A DNA stretch of 64,000 nucleotides from positions 2,438,221-2,502,220 of the forward strand of contig NZ_KI866530.1 of assembly GCF_000511175.1 (NCBI RefSeq), given 5' to 3'. The DNA is from Sediminibacterium salmoneum NBRC 103935. Lineage in GTDB: Bacteria > Bacteroidota > Bacteroidia > Chitinophagales > Chitinophagaceae. Position numbers and translations under genes: made by a program. Shown piece by piece: positions 63,717-64,000 of the stretch (position 1 is its first letter; the number at the start of each line of letters is the position of its first letter). The notes under the pieces were generated by a model, which saw only the letters and a list, made by a program, of their open reading frames with translations, did no database searches and was not told the DNA's origin.

Positions 63717-63938
63717 TCAGAAAACATCTTCTATCATTCTGTGATAATCGTATTGAAGGTCTTCATGAAGGGTGCTCAATGCTTTATTTATCTTTTTATG
63801 TTGCTGTTGGTAAAGATTATTCAAGGCAGTACTCTTCATAAAAGGTATGCCCGACTGTTTTAAAGACTGGCAGAAATGAAGCAGAATAGCCACTTCGGCC
63901 TGTTTTGACCCTGTGTAGCGAATATATTTATTGGCCAT
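63717..63938 (-). CDS. Hypothetical small protein
   Basis: A 73-residue, mostly helical protein (YIRYTGSKQAEVAILLHFCQ, HKKINKALSTLHEDLQYDYH). No motif or export signal is seen. It is convergent with the NdpA-like gene and lies near the end of the window, where the last 60 bases hold nothing recognisable. Confidence 0.5.
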   Translation of the reverse strand: MANKYIRYTGSKQAEVAILLHFCQSLKQSGIPFMKSTALNNLYQQQHKKINKALSTLHEDLQYDYHRMIEDVF

Positions 63939-64000
63939 TCTCAGAACCTTCCTGATTGATTTTTTAGCAAAGTATAAATTCTGACCCGGATCAATCTGAT

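Noticed and set aside
1..64000. tRNA genes or attachment sites bounding the defence island
   Set aside because: I looked for cloverleaf-like stretches and flanking direct repeats at the island edges and saw none; the left edge is outside the window.

Overview
The window looks like a chromosomal segment of a Bacteroidota bacterium, most likely from the Chitinophagaceae. That assignment is an inference. It rests on recurrent TAnnTTTG -7 boxes, a carboxypeptidase-regulatory plus beta-barrel outer-membrane receptor, a Reg_prop/Y_Y_Y histidine kinase, DUF1080 and GIN-domain secreted proteins, and short lipoprotein signal peptides. No rRNA, tRNA or CRISPR array was seen, and no stretch over 300 bases lacks a gene.

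Positions 1-20190 form a defence-type island on the + strand, much of it visibly AT-rich. It opens with the end of an unrecognised gene, an actin/Hsp70-fold ATPase with an apparent frameshift at its start, a Cas4-like/DEDD exonuclease fusion (DUF2779) and a PD-(D/E)XK nuclease. A complete type I restriction-modification locus follows (hsdM, hsdS, hsdR). A large YobI-like P-loop NTPase gene sits between hsdS and hsdR and has been split by a 1332-bp IS3-family element with a 4-bp target duplication. Downstream is a five-gene set: superfamily 2 helicase, unknown protein, HEPN protein, phosphoribosyltransferase-like protein and a small FGKYKG-motif protein. I recognise no named system in it.

Positions 20247-23341 hold small hypothetical genes, a stand-alone DnaB/RecA-like ATPase and a Fic protein preceded by a regular operator array. 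Positions 23401-48079 are ordinary chromosome: a CocE-like hydrolase, an MHS transporter, acetyl-CoA synthetase, a DUF1080 protein, cyanophycinase, psuK-psuG, a Tat amidase lipoprotein, an AmpG-like transporter, M24 and M20 peptidases, an outer-membrane protein, a multi-PAS protein, an alpha/beta hydrolase, a VPS10/Asp-box protein and a PhnA-type zinc protein followed by an aldehyde dehydrogenase.

Positions 49426-61631 appear to form one regulatory neighbourhood. A periplasmic-sensing histidine kinase, an acyltransferase, a LuxR-type response regulator and an SDR protein lie on the minus strand. They are surrounded by envelope genes: lipoproteins, a GIN-domain protein and an outer-membrane receptor. 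A palindrome close to AATCACAT-N4-ATGTGATT recurs across this region. In front of four of these genes its left half lies exactly 46 nt upstream of a TTTG promoter box, which suggests a local two-component regulon. The window ends with a c-type cytochrome lipoprotein, a NdpA-like nucleoid-associated protein and small hypothetical proteins.
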